A stretch of 40,905 bases of DNA from JBOGGN01 sp050744165 (lineage in GTDB: Bacteria; Actinomycetota; Acidimicrobiia; Acidimicrobiales; Palsa-688), in assembly GCA_050744165.1 (NCBI GenBank), contig JBOGGN010000122.1, positions 1 through 40,905 of the forward strand, given 5' to 3'. Below the pieces are notes generated by a model. That model was not told where the DNA came from and ran no database searches. It saw only the letters and a list, made by a program, of their open reading frames with translations. This document shows positions 22,762-30,489 of this stretch, in pieces. The translations under genes and the position numbers were made by a program. The first letter of the stretch is position 1; each line of letters opens with the position of its first letter.

Positions 22762-23643
22762 ATGTCATGGCGGCTGGACGACTTCGAGCGATCGCTCAGT
22801 GACGTCGCTCGCAACAGCGTCCTCGCGTACCGCGGCGACGTCCGCGATTTCATCGAGTGGGCCGAGCGGGGGCAGATACAGGGTCCGGAGCGGGTCAGCC
22901 GCTTGGTTCTGCGGCGGTATCTGGCCTACCTGACCACGAGGGGACTCGCCAAGACCAGCATCGCCCGCAAGGCTTCCGCCCTCCGGCGCTATTTCGACTG
23001 GTTGCGCCGCCAAGGGGTGCTGACCACCGACCCCGCGGAGCGCATCTCGGCCCCGTCGGGCCCGAGCCGCTTGCCAAGGGTGCTCGGACCGAGCGACCTG
23101 GACGCCCTGCTCGACCATCCCCCGCTGCGGGCCACGGAGCAGCCACGGGAAGTACAGCAGCGCGATACCGCGGTCCTCGAGTTGCTGTACGGCTCGGGAT
23201 TGCGGGTCGGGGAGCTGTGCGGGCTGCGGATCGGCGACGTCGATATTCGCCAGCGCATGGTCACCGTGTGGGGCAAGGGATCCAAACAGCGGCGGGTTCC
23301 CATCAGCCGCCCCGCTGGCGACGCCGTGGCGGCCTGGCTCCAAGGCGGCCGCGCCGCCATGGCGACGGCCGAAAGTCCGGCCGACGCCTTGTTGCTCAAC
23401 CGCCGGGGCCGGCAGCTCGGTCCCCGCGACGTCCGGCGGCTCCTCGACCGCCGAGCCGCCTCACCTACCCACCCCCATGCTCTGCGGCACAGCTACGCGA
23501 CCCACCTCCTCGATGGGGGCGCCGACCTTCGCGTCGTGCAGGAGCTCCTCGGACATGCCAGCTTGCGGACGACTCAGGTCTACACTCATGTGAGCAAGGA
23601 GCACCTACGCGAGGTGTACGGGGCCAGTCATCCGCGGGCATGA
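22762..23643 (+). CDS. Tyrosine recombinase XerC/XerD type
   Basis: Site-specific recombinase that resolves chromosome dimers at dif. The product is 293 aa. The N-terminal SAM-like core-binding domain is residues 1-100 (LAYRGDVRDFIEWAERG). The catalytic domain contains the full set: R148 (GLRVGEL), K172 (GKGSKQRRVP), H239 and R242 (HALRHSYATHLL), H265 (LLGHASLRTTQ) and nucleophile Y274 (VYTHVS). The position between dprA and whiG/rpsB equals that of mycobacterial xerC; whether it acts as XerC or XerD cannot be told from motifs. Its stop overlaps a 6-codon mini-ORF that reaches whiG. Confidence 0.94.
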   Translation: MSWRLDDFERSLSDVARNSVLAYRGDVRDFIEWAERGQIQGPERVSRLVLRRYLAYLTTRGLAKTSIARKASALRRYFDWLRRQGVLTTDPAERISAPSGPSRLPRVLGPSDLDALLDHPPLRATEQPREVQQRDTAVLELLYGSGLRVGELCGLRIGDVDIRQRMVTVWGKGSKQRRVPISRPAGDAVAAWLQGGRAAMATAESPADALLLNRRGRQLGPRDVRRLLDRRAASPTHPHALRHSYATHLLDGGADLRVVQELLGHASLRTTQVYTHVSKEHLREVYGASHPRA

Positions 23644-23660
23644 GCGAATCGAAGTGTTGA
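23640..23660 (+). other. 6-codon bridging mini-ORF between xer and whiG
   Basis: ATG at 23640 overlaps the recombinase stop (ATGA), encodes MSESKC, and ends in the TGA at 23658-23660, overlapping TTG at 23657 (TTGA), a plausible whiG start. No Shine-Dalgarno precedes whiG. Confidence 0.25.
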
Positions 23661-24445
23661 GTCAGGAACAAGAACGGTCGACGATCGAGGAGTGTTGGGC
23701 CGAGTTCAAGCGAACCGGCAGCCGTGACGCTCGTGATCGATTGATCGTTCACTACTCGCCACTGGTGAAATACGTCGCCGGCCGGGTGTCGGCCGGACTC
23801 CCGCACAGCATCGAGCAGGCGGACCTGGTCAGCTACGGCATCTTCGGGCTGATCGACGCCATCGAGAAGTTCGACACGTCACGCAACATCAAGTTCGAGA
23901 CCTACGCCATCACCCGGATCAAAGGCTCGATCATCGACGAGCTGCGGTCGATCGACTGGGTTCCCAGGTCGGTCAGGGCCAAGGCTCGGTCAGTGGAACG
24001 GGCCTACGCCAAGCTTGAAGCCGAGTTGCTGCGGACCCCGACCGACGCCGAAGTCGCCCAAGAGCTCGGCATCAGCGACGACGACCTGCAGCAGATCTTC
24101 AACCAGATCTCCTTCGTCGGCCTCGTGGCGCTCGACGAGGTGCTCTCCAGTGGCAGCGGGGACCGGGGGGAGACGACGACGCTGGTCGACACCATCCCCG
24201 ATCGGGGCGACGGCCCCGTCGCCGCCTTCGAGGTGGAGGAGATGAAGCAGCTGCTGGCCGGCGCCATCAACCGCCTCGGTGACCGGGAGAAGATCGTCCT
24301 CACCTTGTACTACTACGAGAGCCTGACGCTGGCGCAGATCGGCGAGGTGCTCGGGGTCACCGAGAGCCGTGTCTGCCAGATCCACACCAAGGCAGTCCTG
24401 CAGTTGCGCTCCCGGTTGAGCGCCCCGCTTCGCGACAGCGCCTAA
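23654..24445 (+). CDS. whiG: RNA polymerase sigma factor, WhiG/FliA type
   Basis: Sigma-28-class factor. In Streptomyces this orthologue (WhiG) commits aerial hyphae to sporulation; in motile bacteria FliA runs flagellar genes. The product is 263 aa. Region 2 is YSPLVKYVAGRVSAGLPHSI, DLVSYGIFGLIDAIEKFD and FETYAITRIKGSIIDELRSI. Region 3 is RTPTDAEVAQELGISDDDLQ. Region 4 is LTLYYYESLTLAQIGEVLGV with its HTH. GTG at 23654 or TTG at 23657 can start it. No flagellar gene is nearby, so the target regulon is unknown. The symbol reflects actinobacterial synteny just upstream of rpsB. Confidence 0.9.
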   Translation: MLSQEQERSTIEECWAEFKRTGSRDARDRLIVHYSPLVKYVAGRVSAGLPHSIEQADLVSYGIFGLIDAIEKFDTSRNIKFETYAITRIKGSIIDELRSIDWVPRSVRAKARSVERAYAKLEAELLRTPTDAEVAQELGISDDDLQQIFNQISFVGLVALDEVLSSGSGDRGETTTLVDTIPDRGDGPVAAFEVEEMKQLLAGAINRLGDREKIVLTLYYYESLTLAQIGEVLGVTESRVCQIHTKAVLQLRSRLSAPLRDSA

Positions 24446-24536
24446 TCCGCCGAGATCTGCCCAGATCCACTCGGAGCCGACCCGGGCGACGGCGCTAAGG
24501 GCCCCCGAGCGGCGGTCCGGGACCCCCGAGCTGCGG

Positions 24537-24634
24537 TAGCCTGGCGGGCGGTCCGGCAGTTGGCCGGCCGAGACGCGCTCGCGTGCACCCACGGTCGCCT
24601 GTTGGTTGGGCGCAGCACGCGGGTTGGACCAACC
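24537..24634 (+). promoter_or_regulatory. rpsB promoter (TAGCCT) and leader with alternative stems
   Basis: TAGCCT at 24537-24542 gives a leader of about 100 nt. CCAACC (24629-24634) can pair with GGTTGG at 24622-24627 (5-bp hairpin GGTTG-GAC-CAACC) or with another GGTTGG at 24604-24609. The two are mutually exclusive and lie just before the ribosome site GGGAAGGAG (24638-24646). Upstream (24501-24536) there is a CCCCCGAGCxGCGGT direct repeat. Confidence 0.4.
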
Positions 24635-24651
24635 GATGGGAAGGAGCAGCC

Positions 24652-25638
24652 GTGGCCGTCGTCACTATGAAGCAACTACTGGAAGCCGGGGTCCACTTCG
24701 GCCACCAGACTCGTCGCTGGAATCCGAAGATGAAGCGCTTCATCTTCGGAGAGCGCAACGGCATCTACATCATCGATCTCAACCAGACGCTTGAGCAGAT
24801 CGACGTGGCCTATTCATTCGTCCGCGACCTGGTGGCGGGCGGCGGCACTGTGTTGTACGTCGGTACCAAGAAGCAGACCCAGGATCCCATTTCCCGCTAT
24901 GCCGAGCAGAGCGGCATGCCGTACATCAACGAGCGCTGGCTTGGCGGGATGCTCACCAACTTCACCACCATCTCCGGCCGGGTGAAGAAGATGCAGGAAT
25001 ACGAGCGCATGAAGGCGGCCGGCGACTTCGACGCCATGCCTAAGAAGGAAGCGCTCATCCTTTCGCGAGAGCTCGAGAAGCTGGCCCGCAACTTGGGTGG
25101 CATCCGCAACATGACCCGCCTGCCCGAGGCCGTGTTCATCATCGACACCAAAAAGGAACACATCGCGGTCACCGAAGCCAACAAGCTCGGAATTCCGATC
25201 GTTGCCGTCGTTGACACCAACTGTGATCCGGATCTGATCCAGTACGTGATCCCGGGAAACGACGATGCAATCCGTGCCGGCACCTTGCTGTGCCGGGTCA
25301 TCGCCGACGCAGTTGACGAGGGACGTTTCATCGCGGCCCGGCGGGCGGCCCGGACCAGCGCCGCCGCCGGCGGCCCGAGCGCCCCCGATCCGCAGGAGGA
25401 AACCCGCCGGTCGGAGCAGCAGCGCGAGGCGCGGCGCCAAGCCGCATTGCAAGCCCAAGAGCGCGAGGCTCGTATGGCCGCGCAGCGGCGGCAGAGCGAC
25501 GCCGCTGGCGGCGGGCAAAGCCGCAGTGGGCTCCCGATCCCGCCGCCGCCCTCAGCAGCGGCGCCCGCCCCGGCAGCGCCCGCCCCAGCCGGGCCCGCCC
25601 CCACGGGCGCAGACACAACCACGACCACAGAGGAGTAG
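24652..25638 (+). CDS. rpsB: 30S ribosomal protein S2 with long C-terminal extension
   Basis: Small-subunit protein. From GTG at 24652 it is 328 aa, against about 240-290 in most bacteria. VTMKQLLEAGVHFGHQTRRW, NPKMKRFIFGERNGIYIIDL, GTVLYVGTKKQTQDPISRYA, NERWLGGMLTNFTTI, and GIPIVAVVDTNCDPDLIQYV then IPGNDDAIRA cover the whole S2 fold. From about residue 230 a charged Q/R/A stretch (RRSEQQREARRQAALQAQER) and an Ala/Pro-rich end (PIPPPPSAAAPAPAAPAPAG) follow. A well-placed Shine-Dalgarno supports the start; the frame back to 24583 is non-coding leader. tsf follows after 11 nt. Confidence 0.96.
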   Translation: MAVVTMKQLLEAGVHFGHQTRRWNPKMKRFIFGERNGIYIIDLNQTLEQIDVAYSFVRDLVAGGGTVLYVGTKKQTQDPISRYAEQSGMPYINERWLGGMLTNFTTISGRVKKMQEYERMKAAGDFDAMPKKEALILSRELEKLARNLGGIRNMTRLPEAVFIIDTKKEHIAVTEANKLGIPIVAVVDTNCDPDLIQYVIPGNDDAIRAGTLLCRVIADAVDEGRFIAARRAARTSAAAGGPSAPDPQEETRRSEQQREARRQAALQAQEREARMAAQRRQSDAAGGGQSRSGLPIPPPPSAAAPAPAAPAPAGPAPTGADTTTTTEE

Positions 25639-25649
25639 GAACACCACAG

Positions 25650-26459
25650 ATGGCAGAGATCTCTGCGAAGGATGTCAAGGCGCTACGGGATGCGACCGGT
25701 GCCGGCATCCTCGACGCCAAGAAGGCGCTGATGGCGACCAACGGCGATCAGCAGGCGGCGGCGCAGCTGCTTCGGGAGAAGGGTTTGATCAAGGCCGAGC
25801 AGCGGTCAAGCCGCGAGGCAGCCGAAGGCGTCGTCGCGGCAGCCGTTGTCGCCGAGACGGGAGTCGCGGCGCTGGTGCAGCTCAAGTCGGAGACCGACTT
25901 TGTCGCCAAGTCACCTACCTTTATCCAGCTGGCCAACGACCTGGCGGCGGCTGTGGCACAGGAGGGTGAGGGAGCCGTTGACGTCCGCAAGGACGCCATC
26001 GACGACCTCCAGGTCAGCCTGCGGGAGAACATCCAACTCGGCAAGGTGGTCCGCTTCGAGGCGGCCCCGGGGAACGTCCTGGAGCACTACCTCCACATCC
26101 AGTCCGGCCGCGGCGTCAACGGCGTGCTGGTGGAGCTCGCCGGGGGCAGCGAGGAGTTGGCCCACGACATCGCGGTGCACATTGCCTTCGGCAAGCCGAC
26201 CTACCTGCGGCGCGACGAGGTCCCGGCCGAGGAGGTGCAGATCGAGCGGGAAACGCTGGACACCCAGACCCGCAACGAGGGCAGGCCCGAGGCGGCGGTC
26301 GCCAAGATCGTGGAGGGCAAACTCCAGGGCTGGTACAAGCGGGTCCCCGGAGGCGTCCTTCTGGAGCAGCCCTACGCCAAGGACGACAAGCAGACCCTGA
26401 CACAGGTCCTGGGATCGGCGACGATCGTCCGCTTCGCCCAGGTCCTCGTCGGCGAGTAG
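25650..26459 (+). CDS. tsf: Elongation factor Ts
   Basis: GDP/GTP exchange factor for EF-Tu, 269 aa. The N-terminal UBA-like domain is ISAKDVKALRDATGAGILDA then KKAL. The core signature is LKSETDFVAKSPTFIQLAND, with TDFVAK as the EF-Tu contact. DIAVHIAFGKPTYLRRDEVP and the C-terminal GWYKRVPGGVLLEQPYAKDD with TLTQVL complete the family pattern. The ATG at 25650 follows GGAGTAGGAA. It forms the rpsB-tsf-pyrH-frr block. Confidence 0.97.
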   Translation: MAEISAKDVKALRDATGAGILDAKKALMATNGDQQAAAQLLREKGLIKAEQRSSREAAEGVVAAAVVAETGVAALVQLKSETDFVAKSPTFIQLANDLAAAVAQEGEGAVDVRKDAIDDLQVSLRENIQLGKVVRFEAAPGNVLEHYLHIQSGRGVNGVLVELAGGSEELAHDIAVHIAFGKPTYLRRDEVPAEEVQIERETLDTQTRNEGRPEAAVAKIVEGKLQGWYKRVPGGVLLEQPYAKDDKQTLTQVLGSATIVRFAQVLVGE

Positions 26460-26487
26460 GGCCCGAGCGAGGAACGTCGTCGCCTCG

Positions 26488-27219
26488 ATGGGCCAGCCGT
26501 CGCCCCCGTGGAAGCGGGTTGTGCTCAAGTTGTCGGGCGAAGCCTTCGCCAGCGCCCAGGTCGACGAGACCATCGACGGGGCCGTCGTGGCCCGCATTGC
26601 CAAGGAAATCACCGAGGTCCGCACCGAACTGGGCACCGAGGTGGCGGTGGTGGTCGGCGGGGGCAACATCTGGCGCGGCGCGACCGGCTCCGGCGTCGGC
26701 ATGGACCGCGCCACTGCGGACTACATGGGGATGCTGGCGACGGTCATCAACGCCCTCGCCCTCCAAGACGCCTTGGAGCGCGAGGGCCAACCCACGCGGG
26801 TCCAAACGGCGATCCAGATGTCCCAGATCGCCGAGCCCTATATCCGCCGGCGCGCCATGCGCCACCTAGAGAAGGGCCGAGTGGTGGTGTTCGCCGCCGG
26901 CATGGGCAACCCGTTCTTCACCACCGACACGCCGGCCGCCTTGCGCGGTGTGGAGATCGAGGCCGACGTGCTCCTGAAGGGAACCCACGGCGACGTCGAT
27001 GGGGTCTACACCGCCGACCCCAACGTCGACCCCACGGCCACCAAGCTCGACGAGATGACCTATGACGAGGTCATGGCCCGGGGTCTGCGGGTGATGGACC
27101 TGACCGCCATCACGTTGTGCAAGGAAAACGCGTTGCCGATACTCGTGTTCGGGATAAAGGAGCCGGGCAACCTCCGACGCGCCGTGCAAGGGGACCGGAT
27201 CGGTACGCTGATCCGCTGA
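26488..27219 (+). CDS. pyrH: UMP kinase
   Basis: Phosphorylates UMP to UDP (pyrimidine nucleotide synthesis), an amino-acid-kinase-fold hexamer. The product is 243 aa. RVVLKLSGEAF, VVVGGGNIWRGA, MDRATADYMGMLATVINALA, GRVVVFAAGMGNPFFTTDTP, ALRGVEIEADVLLKGT and VDGVYTADP are the family blocks. The stop overlaps the frr start by 1 nt (TGATG). Confidence 0.97.
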   Translation: MGQPSPPWKRVVLKLSGEAFASAQVDETIDGAVVARIAKEITEVRTELGTEVAVVVGGGNIWRGATGSGVGMDRATADYMGMLATVINALALQDALEREGQPTRVQTAIQMSQIAEPYIRRRAMRHLEKGRVVVFAAGMGNPFFTTDTPAALRGVEIEADVLLKGTHGDVDGVYTADPNVDPTATKLDEMTYDEVMARGLRVMDLTAITLCKENALPILVFGIKEPGNLRRAVQGDRIGTLIR

Positions 27220-27788
27220 TGGACGAATCCTTCGTCGAAGCCGTCCTCGAAGACTGCCGAGACAAGATGGCCAAAGCGGTTGGTCACACCCAGGGCGACT
27301 TCAGCTCGGTGCGCACCGGGAGGGCCGCGCCTGCTCTAGTCGAGAAGTTGAAGATCGAGTACTACGGAACTGAGGTACCGCTGCAACAGGTCGCGGGTAT
27401 CCAGGTGCCCGAAGCCCGCCTCATGGTGATCACGCCGTATGACAAGTCGAGCCTGAAAGCCATCGAGAAGGCGTTGCAGCAGTCGGACTTGGGCATCAAC
27501 CCAAGCAATGACGGTGTCGTGATCCGATTGGTGTTCCCGCTGCTCACCGAGCAACGGCGCAAGGAGTTGGTCAAGGTCGTCCATCACAAGGCAGAAGATG
27601 GCCGGGTGGCGGTGCGCAACCTGCGGCGTTCGGCCCGCAAGGACCTCGAATCGCTGGAGAAGGACGGGGAGATTTCCTCCGACGAGCTCGATCGGGCCGA
27701 GAAGGAGCTGGAGAAAATGACCCACGAGTTCGTGGTCGACATCGACCGCCTCCTCGAACACAAGGAGAAGGAGCTGCTCTCCGTCTGA
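27219..27788 (+). CDS. frr: Ribosome recycling factor
   Basis: Splits post-termination ribosomes with EF-G, 189 aa. MAKAVGHTQGDFSSVRTGRA, APALVEKLKIEYYGTEVPLQ, INPSNDGVVIRLVFPLLTEQ, RRKELVKVVHHKAEDGRVAV and RNLRRSARKDLESL are canonical; the C-terminal helix ends LLEHKEKELLSV. ATG at 27219 overlaps the pyrH TGA. Confidence 0.97.
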   Translation: MDESFVEAVLEDCRDKMAKAVGHTQGDFSSVRTGRAAPALVEKLKIEYYGTEVPLQQVAGIQVPEARLMVITPYDKSSLKAIEKALQQSDLGINPSNDGVVIRLVFPLLTEQRRKELVKVVHHKAEDGRVAVRNLRRSARKDLESLEKDGEISSDELDRAEKELEKMTHEFVVDIDRLLEHKEKELLSV

Positions 27789-27831
27789 CGGCCGCCGCCC
27801 GTCGATGCCTCGGTCGATGGCGTTGTCCTGG

Positions 27832-27847
27832 TATTTTGCCTATTTGT
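27832..27847 (+). promoter_or_regulatory. AT-rich promoter-like patch upstream of cdsA
   Basis: TATTTTGCCTATTTGT stands out in the 129-nt frr-cdsA gap, with TATTTT (27832-27837) and TATTTG (27841-27846) as possible -10 boxes. cdsA has its own ribosome site (GAGAGGAGG, 27904-27912). Confidence 0.3.
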
Positions 27848-27917
27848 CGGGCGTCGGTCGCATCCTGCGGCGCTGATCGGCCCCCGAGGGACCGGGTTCC
27901 GACCGAGAGGAGGCCAA

Positions 27918-30356
27918 GTGGACGAGCGCCATGAGCGAGACGATCGGCTCCCGCGCCAGCAGGCCGAGGGTGTGCGGATCATTCGGGCCGAGGAAGCACA
28001 GGCGGCGCTGGATGCAGGCCAGGCATCGGGACGCCGGCCCGAGGACGAACCCCGTTTCGGAGACGTCCCGCCGCCCCCAGAGGGCCCCCGGTCGCCTCAT
28101 CGCTTCCCACTACCCGAGTCGGTCGATCCGGCGTCCGCCGTGCCCAGGCCGGCCGTTCGTCCACCCGAGCGCAAGGTGACCGGGAGGTGGGGGCGCAATA
28201 AGGAGCCGGTCGTCGCCCGACCGCCGGCGCCACCTCGCGTAGTCCGGCTTCTGGCCCCCGAGCCCACCGCGACCCTGGGGGCCGACCCGGCCTCAGCTGG
28301 TGTCAACGCAGGGCTTCCAGGCGCAGACGCGCGCTCTGGAGACTCTGGACAGCCACCAGTGCCGCCCAAGCCGATGCCGGTCGGTGTCGCCGCCGCTTCG
28401 CCTTTCCCCGTAGGCGGAGCCGGCGCCGTGAGTGGTCCCAACGACTGGACACAGCCGGCAAGTGGGCCACATCCACCGCCGGTCGCTCGGCCTGCCTCCG
28501 CCCGGCCTGCCGGCGCCGGTCCCACCTCCGGCGTTGGGTCGGGGGCCGCCGTGGGTGCTTCGCCCGGCTCGTGGATGGCGGGATCTGCCGGCCCTACCGT
28601 GCCCGGCCCCGTTGGGGGAGGCCCCCAAAGGCCGCCTGCTCCGCCTGCTGGCGGAGGGCCGCAAAGGGCACCTGCTCCGCCTGCTGGAGGAGGATCCCAA
28701 AGGCCGCCTGCTGGCGGAGGACCGCAATGGCCGCCTGCACCGCCCGTTGGGGGAGGTCCGCAATGGCCGCCTGATCCGCCCCGTGGGGGAGGACCGCAAA
28801 GGCCGCCCACCCCTTCGCCCACAGCCCCGCCGGCTGGCTGGTCCTCTGCCGCCGCTCCAGGAGGTTGGTCCTCGGGATCGGTCCCGCCTTCGGGTGACAT
28901 CGGTGGCTTCGGTGGGGCCGCCACGCCCGGTGGGGGGGTGCCCGGTCCCGGGCGGCCCCGCGAGGGGATGCCGGCGGGGATGGCACCGCCGGGCCCGGTC
29001 AACTCCTCCCGTGACCCAGGTCCGCCCGCCGACGAGCGCCCTCAGGCTCCGTACCCGGATCTGGCCCCTCCCGAGGAAGGGATCAACGTCCGTTCTGGTT
29101 CGATGCCGTCGCTCCAGCACTGGACGGATCCGCCCACGGGCGAAATACCGTTCGTGCTGCCCGATCGCGAGCCGTCCCAGGGGGAGGAAATGGCCGCCTG
29201 GCAGGCGCTGGGCACCCGGGGTCTTCGATGGCGCGACGAGGCCTCGGACTGGGACGACCTCGACGACGTCAGCCAGCTCGGTGGCGACGAACCCCGGCTG
29301 GGCGCGCTCGACACCACCCGCTCGGAACGCTCCGACATGTTCTCCTTCGACGAGCAGTTCGAAGCCTTGAGCGACCAGCGCGCCGCCCCCGCCGGGCCCG
29401 CACCGGTACCTCCGCCCCCGCCGTCGATGCCCCAAAGCCGCGCCCCGGCAGGCTCCCAAACTGAGCGTCCCCGAGGCGCGCCCACGCGGCGCACCAGCGT
29501 CCATCGCGGCGAGGGCCGGCCGGGCAGTACCGGTGGCGGCGGGCGAGACCTCAAGTCGGCGGCCGTGGTCGGCGGCGGCCTGCTCATCGTCCTGATCGTC
29601 GCCTACGCCATCGGCTCGGTCGCCCTCATGGTGCTGTCCACCATCGTGGTCACCGCCGCAGCCCTCGAGATGTACAACGCCATCCAACACCGGGGGTTCC
29701 GGCCCGCCACACTGCTCGGCGTCTGCGCCACGGTGGCGGTGATGCTGACCAGCTACGGCGGCTTGCGAGGGACCGTGGGCGCCCCCCTCATCCTCGTACT
29801 GGTGATGGTGATGTCCCTCCTTTGGTACATGTTCGGTGTCGTCGACGCCCGTCCGGTAGTGAACGTCGGCCTGACCGTCATGACCTTCGTCTGGGTCGGC
29901 ATCTTCGGCTCCTACGCCTCGCTCTTGCTGAGCGAGCACAACGGCAAACAGCTGTTCCTCCTGCCGATCCTGGTCACCGTGGCCGCCGACATCGGGGCCT
30001 ACTTCATCGGCAACTCCATCGGGTCACGTCCGCTGGCGGCTGGCATCAGCCCCGGCAAGACATGGGAGGGGGTGCTGGGCGGCGCCTTGTCGGCCATCGT
30101 CTTGGCGTTCGCCTTGTCTCGGCTCTCGTTCATGAGCAAGGTGTGGTCGGGTAGCCATGCCCTGCTGCTCGGCCTGGTCATCGCCATCGTCGCCCCGCTC
30201 GGAGACCTATGCGAGTCGATGGTCAAGCGCGACCTCGAGCTCAAGGACTCGAGTTCGCTCCTGCCCGGCCATGGCGGCGTCCTCGACCGCTTCGACGCCG
30301 TGCTGTTCGTCCTGCCCGCGACCTATTACCTCCTGCTGTACCTCAAACTGGGCTAG
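27918..30356 (+). CDS. cdsA: Phosphatidate cytidylyltransferase CdsA with ~545-residue disordered N-terminus
   Basis: Makes CDP-diacylglycerol, the precursor of all phospholipids; integral membrane enzyme. The C-terminal domain (about residues 546-812) has seven or so hydrophobic helices and the signature SMVKRDLELKDSSSLLPGHG then GVLDRFD (KR-x4-KD, HGG). The first 545 residues are a Pro/Gly/Ala-rich extension, far beyond the usual 270-310 aa total. Within it are a conserved-looking block (GVRIIRAEEAQ; PEDEPRFGDVPPPPEGP), six 9-12-residue repeats GGGPQxPPAPPx (about 233-300), LQHWTDPPTGEIPFVLPD (about 399-416) and an acidic stretch (DWDDLDDVSQLGGDEP). The GTG at 27918 has a strong Shine-Dalgarno, and the frame is uninterrupted, so the extension is translated or the enzyme starts much later. 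Confidence 0.9.
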   Translation: MDERHERDDRLPRQQAEGVRIIRAEEAQAALDAGQASGRRPEDEPRFGDVPPPPEGPRSPHRFPLPESVDPASAVPRPAVRPPERKVTGRWGRNKEPVVARPPAPPRVVRLLAPEPTATLGADPASAGVNAGLPGADARSGDSGQPPVPPKPMPVGVAAASPFPVGGAGAVSGPNDWTQPASGPHPPPVARPASARPAGAGPTSGVGSGAAVGASPGSWMAGSAGPTVPGPVGGGPQRPPAPPAGGGPQRAPAPPAGGGSQRPPAGGGPQWPPAPPVGGGPQWPPDPPRGGGPQRPPTPSPTAPPAGWSSAAAPGGWSSGSVPPSGDIGGFGGAATPGGGVPGPGRPREGMPAGMAPPGPVNSSRDPGPPADERPQAPYPDLAPPEEGINVRSGSMPSLQHWTDPPTGEIPFVLPDREPSQGEEMAAWQALGTRGLRWRDEASDWDDLDDVSQLGGDEPRLGALDTTRSERSDMFSFDEQFEALSDQRAAPAGPAPVPPPPPSMPQSRAPAGSQTERPRGAPTRRTSVHRGEGRPGSTGGGGRDLKSAAVVGGGLLIVLIVAYAIGSVALMVLSTIVVTAAALEMYNAIQHRGFRPATLLGVCATVAVMLTSYGGLRGTVGAPLILVLVMVMSLLWYMFGVVDARPVVNVGLTVMTFVWVGIFGSYASLLLSEHNGKQLFLLPILVTVAADIGAYFIGNSIGSRPLAAGISPGKTWEGVLGGALSAIVLAFALSRLSFMSKVWSGSHALLLGLVIAIVAPLGDLCESMVKRDLELKDSSSLLPGHGGVLDRFDAVLFVLPATYYLLLYLKLG
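28614..28817 (+). repeat. Coding repeat array GGGPQxPPAPPx in cdsA
   Basis: Six consecutive units of about 36 nt (one of 27 nt) encode GGGPQRPPAPPA, GGGPQRAPAPPA, GGGSQRPPA, GGGPQWPPAPPV, GGGPQWPPDPPR and GGGPQRPPTPSP. At DNA level CCGCCTGCT and GGCGGAGG-type segments recur. Confidence 0.85.
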
Positions 30357-30374
30357 GGCCCGAAAGGAGACGAG

Positions 30375-30458
30375 GTGGAGGGCGACAACATGATCAGTTT
30401 GCTGCTACCACGGTCTCCGACTCATCGTCGTCCACGTAGTCTGCTCACGGTTCCTTAG
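30375..30458 (+). CDS. 27-aa ORF with good ribosome site, uncertain
   Basis: GTG at 30375 is preceded by AAAGGAGACGAG, a near-ideal Shine-Dalgarno at normal spacing, right after the cdsA stop. The frame gives VEGDNMISLLLPRSPTHRRP and 7 more residues, ending TAG. No domain is recognised. It may be a small protein, a coupling ORF or the remnant of a lost gene between cdsA and dxr. Confidence 0.3.
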   Translation: MEGDNMISLLLPRSPTHRRPRSLLTVP

Positions 30459-30489
30459 TGCGACGGCGGCTCTTCTTCGGCGACGCCCA

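Noticed and set aside
24583..24651. Extended rpsB start
   Set aside because: The 23 extra codons have no S2 similarity, and a strong Shine-Dalgarno directly precedes GTG 24652.
28293..29939. Minus-strand 548-codon frame and plus-strand alternative frame (28432-29370) over the cdsA repeats
   Set aside because: All frames are open here because of the GC-rich repeat. The alternative plus frame gives tidy LLRLLAEGRKG-like repeats, but this is a by-product of the 36-nt periodicity; there is no start context of its own.
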